DNA of 64,000 nucleotides from Cryobacterium psychrophilum (GTDB lineage: Bacteria; Actinomycetota; Actinomycetes; Actinomycetales; Microbacteriaceae). Position numbers and translations under genes: made by a program. Under the pieces are notes generated by a model, which saw only the letters and a program-made list of their open reading frames with translations, was not told the origin of the DNA and searched no databases. The DNA lies in contig NZ_SODI01000001.1 of NCBI RefSeq assembly GCF_004365915.1, positions 1,984,001 to 2,048,000 of the forward strand. The letters run 5' to 3'. Of this stretch, positions 55,779-64,000 are shown one piece after another. Within the stretch, counting starts at the first letter, position 1. Each line of letters opens with the position of its first letter.

Positions 55779-57175
55779 TAGACCACCAGCCTGGGTTGGT
55801 TGCGCACCGTGTCAGAGAGACGCAGCAGGAGCGCTGCGATGATCCAGTTGGCAACGAGTGACGAACCACCAGCCGCCAGGAACGGCGTGGTGAGACCGGT
55901 GAGCGGAATGACGCGCGTGACGCCACCGATCACGATGAAGCATTGCAGGGCCACAACGAAGGACAGGCCGACGGCGAGGAGCTTGCCGAAGTCGTCCTGA
56001 CCGGCGAAGCCGATGCGGAACCCGCGGGCCACAAAGAGCAGGTAAAGGGCGAGGATGGCGAAGATTCCGGCCAGGCCGAGCTCTTCGCCGAGACTGGCGA
56101 TGATGTAGTCACTCTGCGGAACTGGGGTGATGTCCGGGCGGCCCTGACCGAGGCCGGTACCAAGCAGGCCACCTTTGGCGAGGCCGAACAGGCCCTGTAC
56201 CAGCTGGAAGCTGCCGCCCGGCGCGCTGTACACATCCGGGTTCATGGCGTCGAGCCAGTTGGTGAACCGGCCGTTGACGTAGGTGAGGGTCTGGCTGGCC
56301 AGAATGGCCCCGCCGAGGAAGAGGGCCATTCCGAGCAGAACCCAGCTGAGACGGCCGGTGGCCAGGTAGAGCATCACAAGGAACAGGCCGAAATAGAGCA
56401 GTGCGGTTCCGAGGTCACGCTGGAAGATGATGACCGACATGGACAGCGCCCACACCACGAGGATGGGACCGAGATCGCGCAGGCGGGGGAAATGCATGCC
56501 CATGAAGCGCTTGCCGACCATGGAAAGGCTGTCGCGGTTGCGCACGAGATAGCCGGCGAAGAAGACCGCGAGGGCGATCTTGGCGATTTCACCGGGCTGG
56601 AATGTGGCGAATTGACCAATGCCGATCCAGACCCGAGCACCGCTCACTTCGCGGCCGAGGCCGGGTACGAGGGGCAGGAGCAGCAGTATCACGGCGACAA
56701 AACCGGCTATATACGTGTAACGGAATAGGATCCGGTGATTGCGAATAACCAGGATGACGGTGATCGCGCAGGCGATGGCGAGCCCGCTCCACGCGGTCTG
56801 TCGCACGGCAGCGCTGCTCCAGCCCTCGACGCCGTCGGCGATGTCGATGCGGTAGATCATCGCAATACCGATGCCGTTGAGCAGCGTGGCGATCGGCAGG
56901 ATGAATGGGTCGGCGTCGCGGGCCACGAAGCGCATGACAACGTGCAGGGCGAGAACAAGAACGCTCAGGCTCGCGCCAAGCAGCACGAGCGTCGTGTCAA
57001 TGTGACCGAGAGCGCCGAGCTGCACGAGCACGACGGCACCGGCGTTGATGGCGCACGCGATGACAACGAGGAAGAGCTCGAGATTACGCAACTTCTGCGG
57101 CAGGTGAAGGCGTCGCACCTTGTCGGCCTTCGGCGTTGTGCGCGCCGGGGCTCCTACGCTGTTACTCGCTACCAT
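55778..57175 (-). CDS. rodA: SEDS peptidoglycan glycosyltransferase (RodA/FtsW family)
   Basis: 465 residues, about 12 membrane helices. SEDS motifs: FQRDLGTALLYFGLFLVM, the large loop with FQLVQGLFGLAKGGLLGTG, and SDYIIASLGEELGLAG. It polymerises lipid II with PbpA. The stop overlaps pbpA. The start overlaps pstP by 14 bp. Confidence 0.93.
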   Translation of the reverse strand: MVASNSVGAPARTTPKADKVRRLHLPQKLRNLELFLVVIACAINAGAVVLVQLGALGHIDTTLVLLGASLSVLVLALHVVMRFVARDADPFILPIATLLNGIGIAMIYRIDIADGVEGWSSAAVRQTAWSGLAIACAITVILVIRNHRILFRYTYIAGFVAVILLLLPLVPGLGREVSGARVWIGIGQFATFQPGEIAKIALAVFFAGYLVRNRDSLSMVGKRFMGMHFPRLRDLGPILVVWALSMSVIIFQRDLGTALLYFGLFLVMLYLATGRLSWVLLGMALFLGGAILASQTLTYVNGRFTNWLDAMNPDVYSAPGGSFQLVQGLFGLAKGGLLGTGLGQGRPDITPVPQSDYIIASLGEELGLAGIFAILALYLLFVARGFRIGFAGQDDFGKLLAVGLSFVVALQCFIVIGGVTRVIPLTGLTTPFLAAGGSSLVANWIIAALLLRLSDTVRNQPRLVV

Positions 57176-58388
57176 CGTGTAACCGTTCGACTATGAGTTC
57201 TGCTTCGGCGACGGATGCCGCACTGATGGTTTTCTCGACCTGCTGGCGGTCGTAGACGCGCAGGTTGGAGAGCTCAAGATCCGTGTCTTCGTAGACGCTG
57301 GACAGCTTGATTGGTCCGAGGTCCTGCTGGATACCCTGGTAGATGGCGACGGTGGTGCCCTCGACGCCGACGAAATAGCGGGTCTGGGTCCATTGGTAGC
57401 CGAGCACGGCGGCGCTGGCAATGGCGAGCACGAGCAGGATCACGGCGACCAGCCAGCTGACCTTGCGGCGCCGGGCACGGCGGGCGTCTTCTTCGATGAG
57501 CTCGGACAGGTAGTCCTGCGAGTCCGGTTCGAAGTGCGTCTCGCGCACGGGGTGCAGGCGCAGGGGTGGAATGCGGAGCGGACGCTGGCGCACCGGCTCT
57601 TCGCCGACGGCGAGGCGCGCGGCGGCCGAACCCACGACGGTGGGTGAATCGTCGCGCTCGGCGGCATCGCCCACATCGACAATGACGACGGTCACGTTAT
57701 CGGGCGCCCCGCCGTCGAGACTTTCTTTCACGAGCCGGTCGGCGACATCCTCGGCGCTCAGCCCGCTTGAGAGGGCGGCTGTCATGGCGGCATGCGACAC
57801 GACGCCGGTGAGGCCGTCGGAGCAGAGCAGCCAGCGGTCGCCCGGAAGGGTTGCGAGGATGGACGTGTCAATTTCGGGGGAGGAATCGACGTCCCCGAGC
57901 ACGCGCATGAGCACGGAGCGGCGCGGATGCACCATGGCTTCCTGTTCGGTGATGCGGCCGCTGTCCACGAGGCGCTGCACGAACGTGTGGTCAATGGTGA
58001 TCTGCGAGAGCTCATTGTCACGCAGCAGGTAGATGCGCGAGTCGCCGATGTGGGCGATGGCGACCTCATCGTTGAGCACGACCAGGGCGCTCACGGTGGT
58101 GCCCATGCCCGTGAGTTCGGCGTGCTCGAAGACGGTCTCAGCGAGCTGTGCGTTGGCTCCGATGAGGGCAGCCTGCAGGGCGAATTCGGCGTCGGCGGCC
58201 GAGGCGTAGTCCGTGTCGGCCTCGATGATGCGTTTCACGGCAATGGCGGACGCGACGTCTCCACCGGCATGGCCGCCCATACCGTCGGCGACCACAAACA
58301 GGTTGTGCCCGGCGTAACCCGAATCCTGATTGTTGGAGCGTACCCGGCCAACGTCGGACGCGGCTGCGCTGTGAATCACTGTTGCCAT
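57162..58388 (-). CDS. pstP: PP2C-type Ser/Thr phosphatase PstP
   Basis: 408 residues from ATG 58388 (frame open to 58523 but without similarity). Metal-binding motifs RSNNQDSGY, VADGMGGHAGGD, CSDGLTGV and DNVTVVIVD are all present. One membrane helix near 315 (LVAVILLVLAIASAAVLGYQW) precedes an extracellular tail. It reverses the PknA/PknB phosphorylations encoded in the same operon. Confidence 0.94.
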   Translation of the reverse strand: MATVIHSAAASDVGRVRSNNQDSGYAGHNLFVVADGMGGHAGGDVASAIAVKRIIEADTDYASAADAEFALQAALIGANAQLAETVFEHAELTGMGTTVSALVVLNDEVAIAHIGDSRIYLLRDNELSQITIDHTFVQRLVDSGRITEQEAMVHPRRSVLMRVLGDVDSSPEIDTSILATLPGDRWLLCSDGLTGVVSHAAMTAALSSGLSAEDVADRLVKESLDGGAPDNVTVVIVDVGDAAERDDSPTVVGSAAARLAVGEEPVRQRPLRIPPLRLHPVRETHFEPDSQDYLSELIEEDARRARRRKVSWLVAVILLVLAIASAAVLGYQWTQTRYFVGVEGTTVAIYQGIQQDLGPIKLSSVYEDTDLELSNLRVYDRQQVEKTISAASVAEAELIVERLHDGSE

Positions 58389-58393
58389 GGAAC

Positions 58394-58963
58394 CTACCGC
58401 CGAAGCTCGAAGCTGGTCGCGCCAATTTTCACGGTGGCGCCCAGCGGCACGGGGGTGGGCACCACAACGCGAGTGCCGGCCAGGAATGTGCCGTTGGTCG
58501 AGTCGAGGTCCTGGATCATCCACTCGTCGTTCCAGAGCATCAGACGGGCGTGGTGGGTGGAGGTGTAGTCGTCCCGGATGACGAGGCTCGAGTCGTTCGA
58601 CCGGCCGATGGTGATCGGGTCGGTGCCGAGGGGAAATTCGGTGCCCGACTTCGGGCCGGAGGTGATCACCAGGCGTCCGGTGTTGAGTGCAGTGGCCTTC
58701 CCCGTGGCGGCGGGCCTGGCGGGAGCAGCCGGCCGCGAGAGTTGCTCGGTCGGCGCGGCAGCCGCGGGAACCGACGTGGCGGCGACCGGCGTCTGGAACG
58801 CGGGCGGCGTGGTGGGCGCGGCCGTGGCATCCGTGCTCAGCTTGCGGACCCGCTGGCCGAAGAGGTCGCTACGCAGCGCGTAGACGATGCCGAAGATGAA
58901 CAGCCAGAGCACCAGCAGGAAGCCGATGCGCAGCACGAACAGCGTTAGTTCACTGACGCTCAT
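58394..58963 (-). CDS. fhaB: FHA-domain protein FhaB/FipA
   Basis: 189 residues. An N-terminal membrane helix (LRIGFLLVLWLFIFGIVYAL), an Ala/Pro-rich linker and a C-terminal FHA domain (LVITSGPKSGTEF, IGRSNDSSLVI, STHHARL, DLDSTNGTF). The FHA fold binds phosphothreonine made by PknA/PknB and recruits division proteins. Overlaps fhaA by 4 bp. Confidence 0.93.
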   Translation of the reverse strand: MSVSELTLFVLRIGFLLVLWLFIFGIVYALRSDLFGQRVRKLSTDATAAPTTPPAFQTPVAATSVPAAAAPTEQLSRPAAPARPAATGKATALNTGRLVITSGPKSGTEFPLGTDPITIGRSNDSSLVIRDDYTSTHHARLMLWNDEWMIQDLDSTNGTFLAGTRVVVPTPVPLGATVKIGATSFELRR

Positions 58964-59685
58964 TTTGAGGGCCCCCAGAATCCGCCCATGTCGTGGCGTT
59001 CGTTTGAGTCTCCGGCGGATTTGCCCTGTGCGAGCACGCGGAAGACGATACGAGTGCGGCCGATGGTGACCACCGAGTCCGGCTCAAGGATCGACTGCGT
59101 GACGGGGGAGCCGTCGAGCTGTGAACCATTGGTGGAGCCGAGGTCAGTCACCTGGGCCCGAGCGCCGTCCCAGGTGATCTCAACGTGGCGCCGTGAGGTG
59201 CCGGAATCGTCCACGGTGATATCGGCATCGCTGCCACGGCCGATGACGGTGCGTGATTTGATCAGCGGGTAGCGTTTGCCGGCGATGTCGAGAACCGGGG
59301 TCCAGGCGACGTCGCCCTTGAACGTGCTCGAATCGATCTGAACCATGCCTTCGCTGAGGCTGCGGTCGTCGGAAAGGGTGATCGACACCCCTCCGGTGAA
59401 CTGGTAACGCTGCTCGGCGGCATGCTTCTTGACGAGCTTCGTGAGCTCGTCAATCAGGGTATCGCCGAGGGCGGTCATGCGGGCATGGTCTGCGCGGGAC
59501 ATACGCACGGTGAAGCGATTGGGCGCGAGGATGCGATCACGGGCGACGACTGCCGCTTTCGTGTCCAGTTCGCGACGCAGTGCCGAGGTGATCTCGACGG
59601 GCTGCAGTCCCGACCGAAAGGTCTTGGCGAAGGCGCCGTTTACGGCGCGCTCAAGACCTTTCTCAAAGTTATCCAGAATGCCCAC
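58960..59685 (-). CDS. fhaA: FHA-domain protein FhaA (DUF3662 + FHA)
   Basis: 241 residues. The N-terminal DUF3662 domain (MGILDNFEKGLERAVNGAFA, IADHARM-like region) precedes a C-terminal FHA domain (VIGRGSDADITV, TSRRHVEI, DLGSTNGSQLD). The linker is much shorter than in mycobacterial FhaA. It is the first gene of the fhaA-fhaB-pstP-rodA-pbpA-pknA-pknB operon; its promoter should lie in 59686-59888. Confidence 0.93.
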   Translation of the reverse strand: MGILDNFEKGLERAVNGAFAKTFRSGLQPVEITSALRRELDTKAAVVARDRILAPNRFTVRMSRADHARMTALGDTLIDELTKLVKKHAAEQRYQFTGGVSITLSDDRSLSEGMVQIDSSTFKGDVAWTPVLDIAGKRYPLIKSRTVIGRGSDADITVDDSGTSRRHVEITWDGARAQVTDLGSTNGSQLDGSPVTQSILEPDSVVTIGRTRIVFRVLAQGKSAGDSNERHDMGGFWGPSK

Positions 59686-59888
59686 AGGTCTCCCGATCCG
59701 GTCCGATTGGCTATGAGCATGTTACTTGTCTCGGGCGTAACCCGCCTGAAGGGCGCAGGGGGCACGAAGGATGAGTCTACCCGCGCGACTTGCAGGGCGG
59801 TTAATTCGGGGGACTTTCGAGGGGGCGCGCCGGGTCGAGCGCGTCGAATGGCGTCGGACCCCATTTCAGTGTTAGCATCTGTAAGTTC

Positions 59889-59972
<84 letters not shown>

Positions 59973-59985
59973 CAATGCGAACAGA

Positions 59986-60013
59986 AAGGCCCCCGAGAAA
60001 TCGGGGGCCTTTT
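59986..60013 (+). terminator. Intrinsic terminator after tRNA-Leu
   Basis: 11-bp stem AAGGCCCCCGA / TCGGGGGCCTT with a GAAA tetraloop and TTTTG following. Confidence 0.92.
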
Positions 60014-60146
60014 GTCGTTCATGATTCTGGCAGGGCGAAATGCCCGCTCCGGTCGGCCGTGCGGATGCGGCGGCTCTTCTTGATCTCATCCCTGACGCCC
60101 CGGTCGGTGAGGCCTCAGGGGCGAGCAATATGTCTTGCAATGGATA

Positions 60147-60162
60147 ATACCCCGGGGGGTAT
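60147..60162 (+). promoter_or_regulatory. CsoR-family-type operator
   Basis: ATACCCC GG GGGGTAT, perfect 7-bp arms with a 2-bp centre, 38 bp before the start of the Cys-rich miniprotein. G-tract palindromes of this shape are bound by the CsoR/RcnR/CstR repressors of copper, nickel or sulfide genes. No csoR is in the window. Confidence 0.65.
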
Positions 60163-60199
60163 GCTACTGTCAGTTTTACCAGAAAGAAGGAGGACCACC

Positions 60200-60325
60200 G
60201 TGTGCTACCAGATCACATGTTCAACCTGTAAAAAAGCGACGTGGGACGGTTGCGGCCAGCACATCGAAGACGCGCTCTACGGAGTCGCGGAAGCCGATCG
60301 CTGTACCTGCAATGCCGGCGCCTGA
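60200..60325 (+). CDS. 41-residue cysteine-rich protein
   Basis: GTG 60200 with AAGGAGGA at ideal spacing. The protein starts MCYQITCSTCKKATWDGCG and ends RCTCNAGA; six Cys and one His in 41 residues (Cys 2, 7, 10, 18, 34, 36; His 21). Similar short proteins (TCxxCxKxTWxGCGxH) exist in Actinobacteria but have no assigned function to my knowledge. The Cys spacing suggests a metal-binding knuckle or thiol relay. The CsoR-like palindrome upstream points to control by copper or sulfane sulfur. Confidence 0.75.
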   Translation: MCYQITCSTCKKATWDGCGQHIEDALYGVAEADRCTCNAGA

Positions 60326-60368
60326 CGGACCTGATCTTCTGGCCGTAGCGTGAGCAGGATTTAAGGGT

Positions 60369-60731
60369 GTGAGCCTCGTGGGTGATTCACGTCTCACCAG
60401 GACCGGCGTTCTGCAGGCCCGAGCCCACGCTGCGCAGGAATGGTCGATGTCGCTGGGCGACACGACCTCCTGTGCCTTGGCGAAAGACGGACACTCGCAC
60501 CCGTCGGCCAAGTTTCACGAGGGAAAAGTGGCGGCCCTCGGTGAGTTGGCGCGAAGAATTACCGACGACACCGATGACGGGTCCAGTGCTGCGGCGGCAA
60601 CCGCCGTGAAGATGCGCTGGGCTGACCAGGTGATGCCCGGCGCCCGTCAGGACCGTGACTGGGAGGCCTACCGCGCTGGAGGAATCCAGGCCATGACGGA
60701 GATCGCCGTTACGCACAGAGCGGTCCCATGA
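60369..60731 (+). CDS. Hypothetical protein of unknown family
   Basis: 120 residues from GTG 60369. Soluble, no membrane segment. Middle region KDGHSHPSAKFHEGKVAALGEL then an Ala-rich part. I do not recognise it. Its stop overlaps the next ATG (ATGA at 60728), a hint that it is or was translated. The strong site of the gene 40 bp upstream suggests cotranscription. Confidence 0.45.
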   Translation: MSLVGDSRLTRTGVLQARAHAAQEWSMSLGDTTSCALAKDGHSHPSAKFHEGKVAALGELARRITDDTDDGSSAAAATAVKMRWADQVMPGARQDRDWEAYRAGGIQAMTEIAVTHRAVP

Positions 60732-60821
60732 CGGCCCCGGAACCGCCGGTGATCGGCGAGATGGACGATGGAATCGACTTTCCCATGGTCAACGAACGAG
60801 CGGTTCGGGCATCCGCCGGCG
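60728..60821 (+). pseudogene. Possible N-terminal remnant of a DUF4395-like membrane protein
   Basis: About 31 residues from ATG 60728, ending at IDFPMVNERAVRASAG, resemble the start of DUF4395 proteins, whose N-terminus has a (V/L)NERAVRxxAG motif before the first membrane helix. The helices are missing; the frame runs on in the same phase through the arsD promoter region into arsD without a stop. Similarity is from memory and weakly supported. Confidence 0.3.
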
Positions 60822-60841
60822 CCAGGTACACACCGAGCCCC

Positions 60842-60862
60842 ATCGACAACCGTCGATATAGT
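60842..60862 (+). promoter_or_regulatory. ArsR-type operator and -10 box before arsD
   Basis: ATCGAC AACC GTCGAT (60842-60857), perfect 6-bp arms, followed by TATAGT (60857-60862) as a -10 box. This is the place and shape expected for an ArsR/SmtB-type repressor site, about 60 bp before arsD. Confidence 0.55.
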
Positions 60863-60922
60863 GGGAGAACCGCCAGCACAACATTCTGTCTCGGACAACG
60901 ACGACTAAGGAACGGTTCGCTC

Positions 60923-61360
60923 ATGACCAACATCCAGATCTTCGAACCCGGTCTCTGCTGCGGCACGGGCATTTGCGGTGTGGACGTCGACCAGCAACTC
61001 ATCACGTTCTCGGCCGACATGGACTGGGTGCGCACCGAGGGCGGCGACGTCACGCGTTTCAACCTCGCCCAGGAGCCGCTCGCATTCGCCGAAAACGATA
61101 CCGCCCGCACCTTCCTGAAGACGGCCGGCGAGGAGAGCCTGCCCGTCGTGCTCGTCGACGGCGCTACCGTCCTGACCGGCCGCTATCCGACGCGCGCCGA
61201 ACTGGGCCGGTGGGCCGCACTTGACTCGGCTCCTCTCGCGGAGGTAATGCCGCCCACCCCGGCCGCGGTCCAGCCCGAGGGATCCCGCCAGCTGCTGCCG
61301 ATGGCCGCGGCGACGCAGCAGGGCGACTCGTCCTGCTGCGGCGGAACCTGCTGCGGCTAG
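60923..61360 (+). CDS. arsD: Arsenite metallochaperone ArsD
   Basis: 145 residues from ATG 60923. Cys12, Cys13 and Cys18 (GLCCGTGIC), the arsenite-binding trio of characterised ArsD, are exactly placed. A second pair of vicinal Cys lies at the C-terminus (SSCCGGTCCG). A thioredoxin-like fold; it passes As(III) to ArsA, encoded 1 bp downstream. The frame is open to 60728 without a stop. Confidence 0.92.
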   Translation: MTNIQIFEPGLCCGTGICGVDVDQQLITFSADMDWVRTEGGDVTRFNLAQEPLAFAENDTARTFLKTAGEESLPVVLVDGATVLTGRYPTRAELGRWAALDSAPLAEVMPPTPAAVQPEGSRQLLPMAAATQQGDSSCCGGTCCG

Positions 61361-61361
61361 C

Positions 61362-63152
61362 ATGAGGATGACGGCTCTGAGATTCCTCGACGCGGCTCCG
61401 CGCTTTGTCTTCTTCACCGGCAAGGGCGGGGTCGGCAAGACTTCCATCGCGTGCGCGGCGGCCGTACGGCTGGCCGATGCTGGGGCATCCGTTCTACTCG
61501 TCAGTACCGACCCTGCCTCCAACGTGGGCCAGGTCTTCGGCGTGACCATCGGCAACACTCTCACTCCCATCGACTCGGTGCCGGGCCTGTCTGCCCTGGA
61601 AATCGATCCGGAGCAGGCCGCCGAACAGTACCGGGAACGTATCGTCGGGCCGGTACGCGCCGTGCTCCCGGCTGCAGCGGTCGCCTCGATCGAGGAACAG
61701 CTCTCTGGTGCCTGCACGACCGAGATCGCCTCGTTCAACGAGTTCACCGATCTCCTCACCGATGCCGCGTGGACGGCAGCCTACGACCACATCATCTTCG
61801 ACACCGCGCCCACCGGCCACACCATCCGGTTGCTCCAACTGCCCGGTTCCTGGACCGACTTCCTCACCGAAGGCAAGGGCGATCCCTCCTGCCTCGGTCC
61901 GCTGTCCGGACTCGAAAAGCAGCGGGCGATCTACACGGAAGCTGTCGGCACCCTGGCCGATCCCGCCCGCACCCGGCTGGTCCTGGTCGCCCGAGCGCAG
62001 CAGTCCACACTGCAGGAAGCCGAGCGCACCCACACCGAACTGGCCGCAATCGGCATGGAACGCCAGTACCTGGTGGTGAATGGAATCCTCCCCGATGACG
62101 TCGTGGGTGCCGACCCCCTGACCGTGTCCATCCACGACAGTGAAAGCCGTGCCGTGGCGGAGCGATCCGAGGCGTTGAAGGCGCTGCCGACGGACTACAT
62201 CGAACTCAAGAACGACAACATGGTGGGCCTGCCCGCGCTGAGAAGCCTGCTTCAGGCCGGAAACTCTCCGACTGAGGCAGTGCATTCCTCACTGGGCACG
62301 ACAATCGCGCCGCTATCGGCGCTGGTGGACGAGATCGCGGCCGGAGGCCACGGACTCATCATGCTCATGGGAAAGGGCGGCGTCGGCAAGACCACCATGG
62401 CGGCGGCCATCGCCGTGGCCTTGGCCGAACGCGGACTGCCTGTGCACCTGACGACGACGGATCCCGCCGCACACCTGGCGGACACCCTGCGCGGCGCCGT
62501 GGAGAACCTTGCGGTCTCCCGCATCGATCCCGCTGTTGAAATCCAGCGGTATGCCGCCGACGTCATGCGCAGCAAAGGCGCCCACCTCGACGAACAGGGG
62601 CGGGCGATGCTGAAGGAGGACCTCCGTTCACCCTGTACCGAGGAAATCGCAGTCTTCCAGGCGTTCTCACGCGTCATCCGGGAAGCGAAGACCAAGTTCG
62701 TGGTGATGGACACGGCCCCAACCGGCCATACCCTGCTCCTCCTGGACGCGACCGGCTCATACGACCGTGAAGTCAAGCGTCAGGTCGGGAGCACGATGCA
62801 TGTCACCACGCCGATGATGAAGCTGCAGGACCCTGAGCAAACGAAGGTGCTGCTCGTGACCCTGGCCGAAACCACACCGGTGCTCGAGGCCGCCGAGCTG
62901 CAGGAGGACCTCCGCCGTGCCGGCATCAAGCCGTGGGCCTGGATCGTCAACAACTCGATCGCGGCCGCGGCGCCCACGTCCGCCTTCCTCCGGGCACGGT
63001 CAGCCAATGAGGTGGCCGAAATCACGCAGGTCACGGAGAACTACGCGGACCGGCTGGCACTTGTTCCCTTGCTTCCCGTCGAACCCGTCGGCATTCCCGC
63101 CCTGCGCGCATTGGGGCACTCCCGCTTCGTCCGGATAGCAGCAGACGCATAG
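61362..63152 (+). CDS. arsA: Arsenite-stimulated ATPase ArsA
   Basis: 596 residues made of two homologous halves. Walker motifs TGKGGVGKTS (near 20) and MGKGGVGKTTMA (near 334), and two DTAPTGHT signal motifs. The three metal-site Cys (SGACTTEIA, GDPSCLGPL, RSPCTEEIA) correspond to Cys113, 172 and 422 of the plasmid R773 enzyme. It powers an As(III) efflux permease (ArsB/Acr3), which is not in the window. Confidence 0.95.
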   Translation: MRMTALRFLDAAPRFVFFTGKGGVGKTSIACAAAVRLADAGASVLLVSTDPASNVGQVFGVTIGNTLTPIDSVPGLSALEIDPEQAAEQYRERIVGPVRAVLPAAAVASIEEQLSGACTTEIASFNEFTDLLTDAAWTAAYDHIIFDTAPTGHTIRLLQLPGSWTDFLTEGKGDPSCLGPLSGLEKQRAIYTEAVGTLADPARTRLVLVARAQQSTLQEAERTHTELAAIGMERQYLVVNGILPDDVVGADPLTVSIHDSESRAVAERSEALKALPTDYIELKNDNMVGLPALRSLLQAGNSPTEAVHSSLGTTIAPLSALVDEIAAGGHGLIMLMGKGGVGKTTMAAAIAVALAERGLPVHLTTTDPAAHLADTLRGAVENLAVSRIDPAVEIQRYAADVMRSKGAHLDEQGRAMLKEDLRSPCTEEIAVFQAFSRVIREAKTKFVVMDTAPTGHTLLLLDATGSYDREVKRQVGSTMHVTTPMMKLQDPEQTKVLLVTLAETTPVLEAAELQEDLRRAGIKPWAWIVNNSIAAAAPTSAFLRARSANEVAEITQVTENYADRLALVPLLPVEPVGIPALRALGHSRFVRIAADA

Positions 63153-63372
63153 GCTGCACCCGCGGCCGCGGGTCTCGGTAGTGAAACTTTCGATCTCCAT
63201 TTTCGTGAGTCGCGCTACCATGCGAGCACGTTCCGGGAAACGCACAACAACATGATCCTCGGCGCCGTGCGGCTCAGCAAGGCAAGGGGCTTGGCCGCAC
63301 AACCGGGCCGGCAGAAAAGGGGAGTGGCGTAGGAGTGAGGCGAGCGATGCGGCGGGCCCTCACGAGTACCGG
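63153..63372. other. Non-coding gap after arsA
   Basis: 220 bp. Short open frames on both strands show no recognisable similarity. The stretch just before 63373 reads in frame as HEYR- and earlier residues that fit the next gene but has no start codon after the TGA at 63253. Confidence 0.4.
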
Positions 63373-63959
63373 GTGCGCGAGATTATCACGGTGTTCGTGC
63401 TGTCGGTGACGGCGGTGCTGACGGCGTGGTGCGGGTGTGAATCCTCCAAATGGGGCGGCGAGATGTCGATCGATTTCAGTCAGGCATCCTCCGCCCGTAT
63501 CCAGGCCACCGACTACGACGGGCAAGCCCGTGATGCCCGGCAAATCGACGTCGCCAGCTACCTCCAATGGATCGAAGCGACCGCTGACGAGCTCCCCCAG
63601 CGCGCCCAATATTACGAGGACCGGTTCACTCCGACATTCGCCGTTGCCTTCGACGCGTGGGAAGCCGGCGATAGGGAGGAAGCCTTCCCATTCGTCCTCG
63701 ACGAATACGTGCCAGAAGGAACCGCGGAAGCGGCGGAGATGAATGCGACCCCGGATGCCCGTTTCGCGGACGCGCTCAAGAGTAACCAGCGCGGCGACAA
63801 CTATTCCCTGCTCACGGTCCTGTTCGCGCTCGTGCTGTTCCTGACCGCGATGTCGCAAAGGAACAACAGCGAGTGGGCGCCCGGGCCCTCCTCGGTCTCG
63901 GCGCCGCCGTCAGTATCAGGGGAGTGGTCCTCATGCTCACGTTCCCGATCAAGATCTGA
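63373..63959 (+). pseudogene. Two-helix membrane protein with a frameshift near its end
   Basis: From GTG 63373 the frame gives REIITVFVLSVTAVLTAW (helix 1), a ~120-residue soluble part (QASSARIQATDYDGQ, QIDVASYLQWIEA, RFADALKSNQRGDNYS), and helix 2 (LLTVLFALVLFLTAM). Near 63881-63890 the frame must shift by -1, after which ALLGLGAAVSI and VVLMLTFPIKI lead to TGA 63957-63959, a third helix ending as such proteins usually do. Without the shift the frame runs off the window. A one-base loss or sequencing error. Function unknown. Confidence 0.65.
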
Positions 63960-64000
63960 CCAGGAACCCCGGGATTCCTTTACGCGCGAGGGCGGAAGTC

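Overview
The window is a 64-kb piece of a high-GC actinobacterial chromosome that spans the replication origin. The order rpmH-dnaA-oriC-dnaN-recF-dciA-gyrB-gyrA, the tRNA-Ile/tRNA-Ala pair, and the crgA / class E sortase / pabA-trpG / pknB / pknA / pbpA / rodA / pstP / fhaB / fhaA block are typical of Actinobacteria. A DLW-motif membrane protein after the tRNAs, a D-Ala-D-Ala-ligase-like gene beside parB and a DUF6049 gene beside murJ point to Micrococcales, most likely Microbacteriaceae (Cryobacterium or Leifsonia relatives). The genus is inference.

Layout. (1) 1-12.8 kb is a purine-degradation island: an IclR regulator with a coupled deaminase, a DUF6986 aldolase-like gene, ureidoglycine aminohydrolase (allE), urate oxidase, HIU hydrolase, a guanine-deaminase-like gene, three-gene xanthine dehydrogenase (xdhABC) and allantoinase (allB). 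The intended route is guanine -> xanthine -> urate -> HIU -> OHCU -> allantoin -> allantoate -> ureidoglycine. (2) 12.9-15.7 kb holds COG4705-type membrane proteins and a two-component system. (3) 15.8-29.2 kb carries dnaB, rplI-rpsR-ssb-rpsF, pcnA, DUF6049-murJ, trxB-trxA, an aminotransferase and the Ddl-like gene. (4) 29.2-30.9 kb is a gene-poor, repeat-rich stretch with four parS sites and two perfect DnaA boxes. (5) 30.9-36 kb runs parB-parA-rsmG-khpB-yidC-yidD-rnpA-rpmH on the minus strand. (6) 36.3-46.5 kb is dnaA to the tRNAs. (7) 46.7-59.7 kb is the cell-envelope and Ser/Thr-kinase signalling block. (8) 59.9-64 kb is accessory: tRNA-Leu, a Cys-rich miniprotein behind a CsoR-like palindrome, arsD-arsA, and a frameshifted membrane protein.

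The most unusual property is gene damage scattered among well-kept neighbours. Four genes look shortened by clean in-frame deletions: malate synthase, OHCU decarboxylase uraD, 6-phosphogluconate dehydrogenase gnd between dnaN and recF, and a histidine kinase. A nucleobase permease and a second COG4705 gene survive as fragments, a GIY-YIG gene carries a nonsense codon, a DUF4395-like start is fused in frame upstream of arsD, and the last gene is frameshifted. As written, the urate-to-glyoxylate route lacks a working uraD, permease and malate synthase, and no allantoate amidohydrolase is seen. Either the genome is eroding or the assembly has lost segments.

Regulation visible in the DNA: five parS sites (one over the parA start codon), eight perfect DnaA boxes of which six lie outside the dnaA/oriC intergenic regions, a SigR/SigH-type promoter before trxB, a recurring GGAATGGT motif in the purine-cluster promoters, and operator-like palindromes before xdhA, the Cys-rich miniprotein and arsD.
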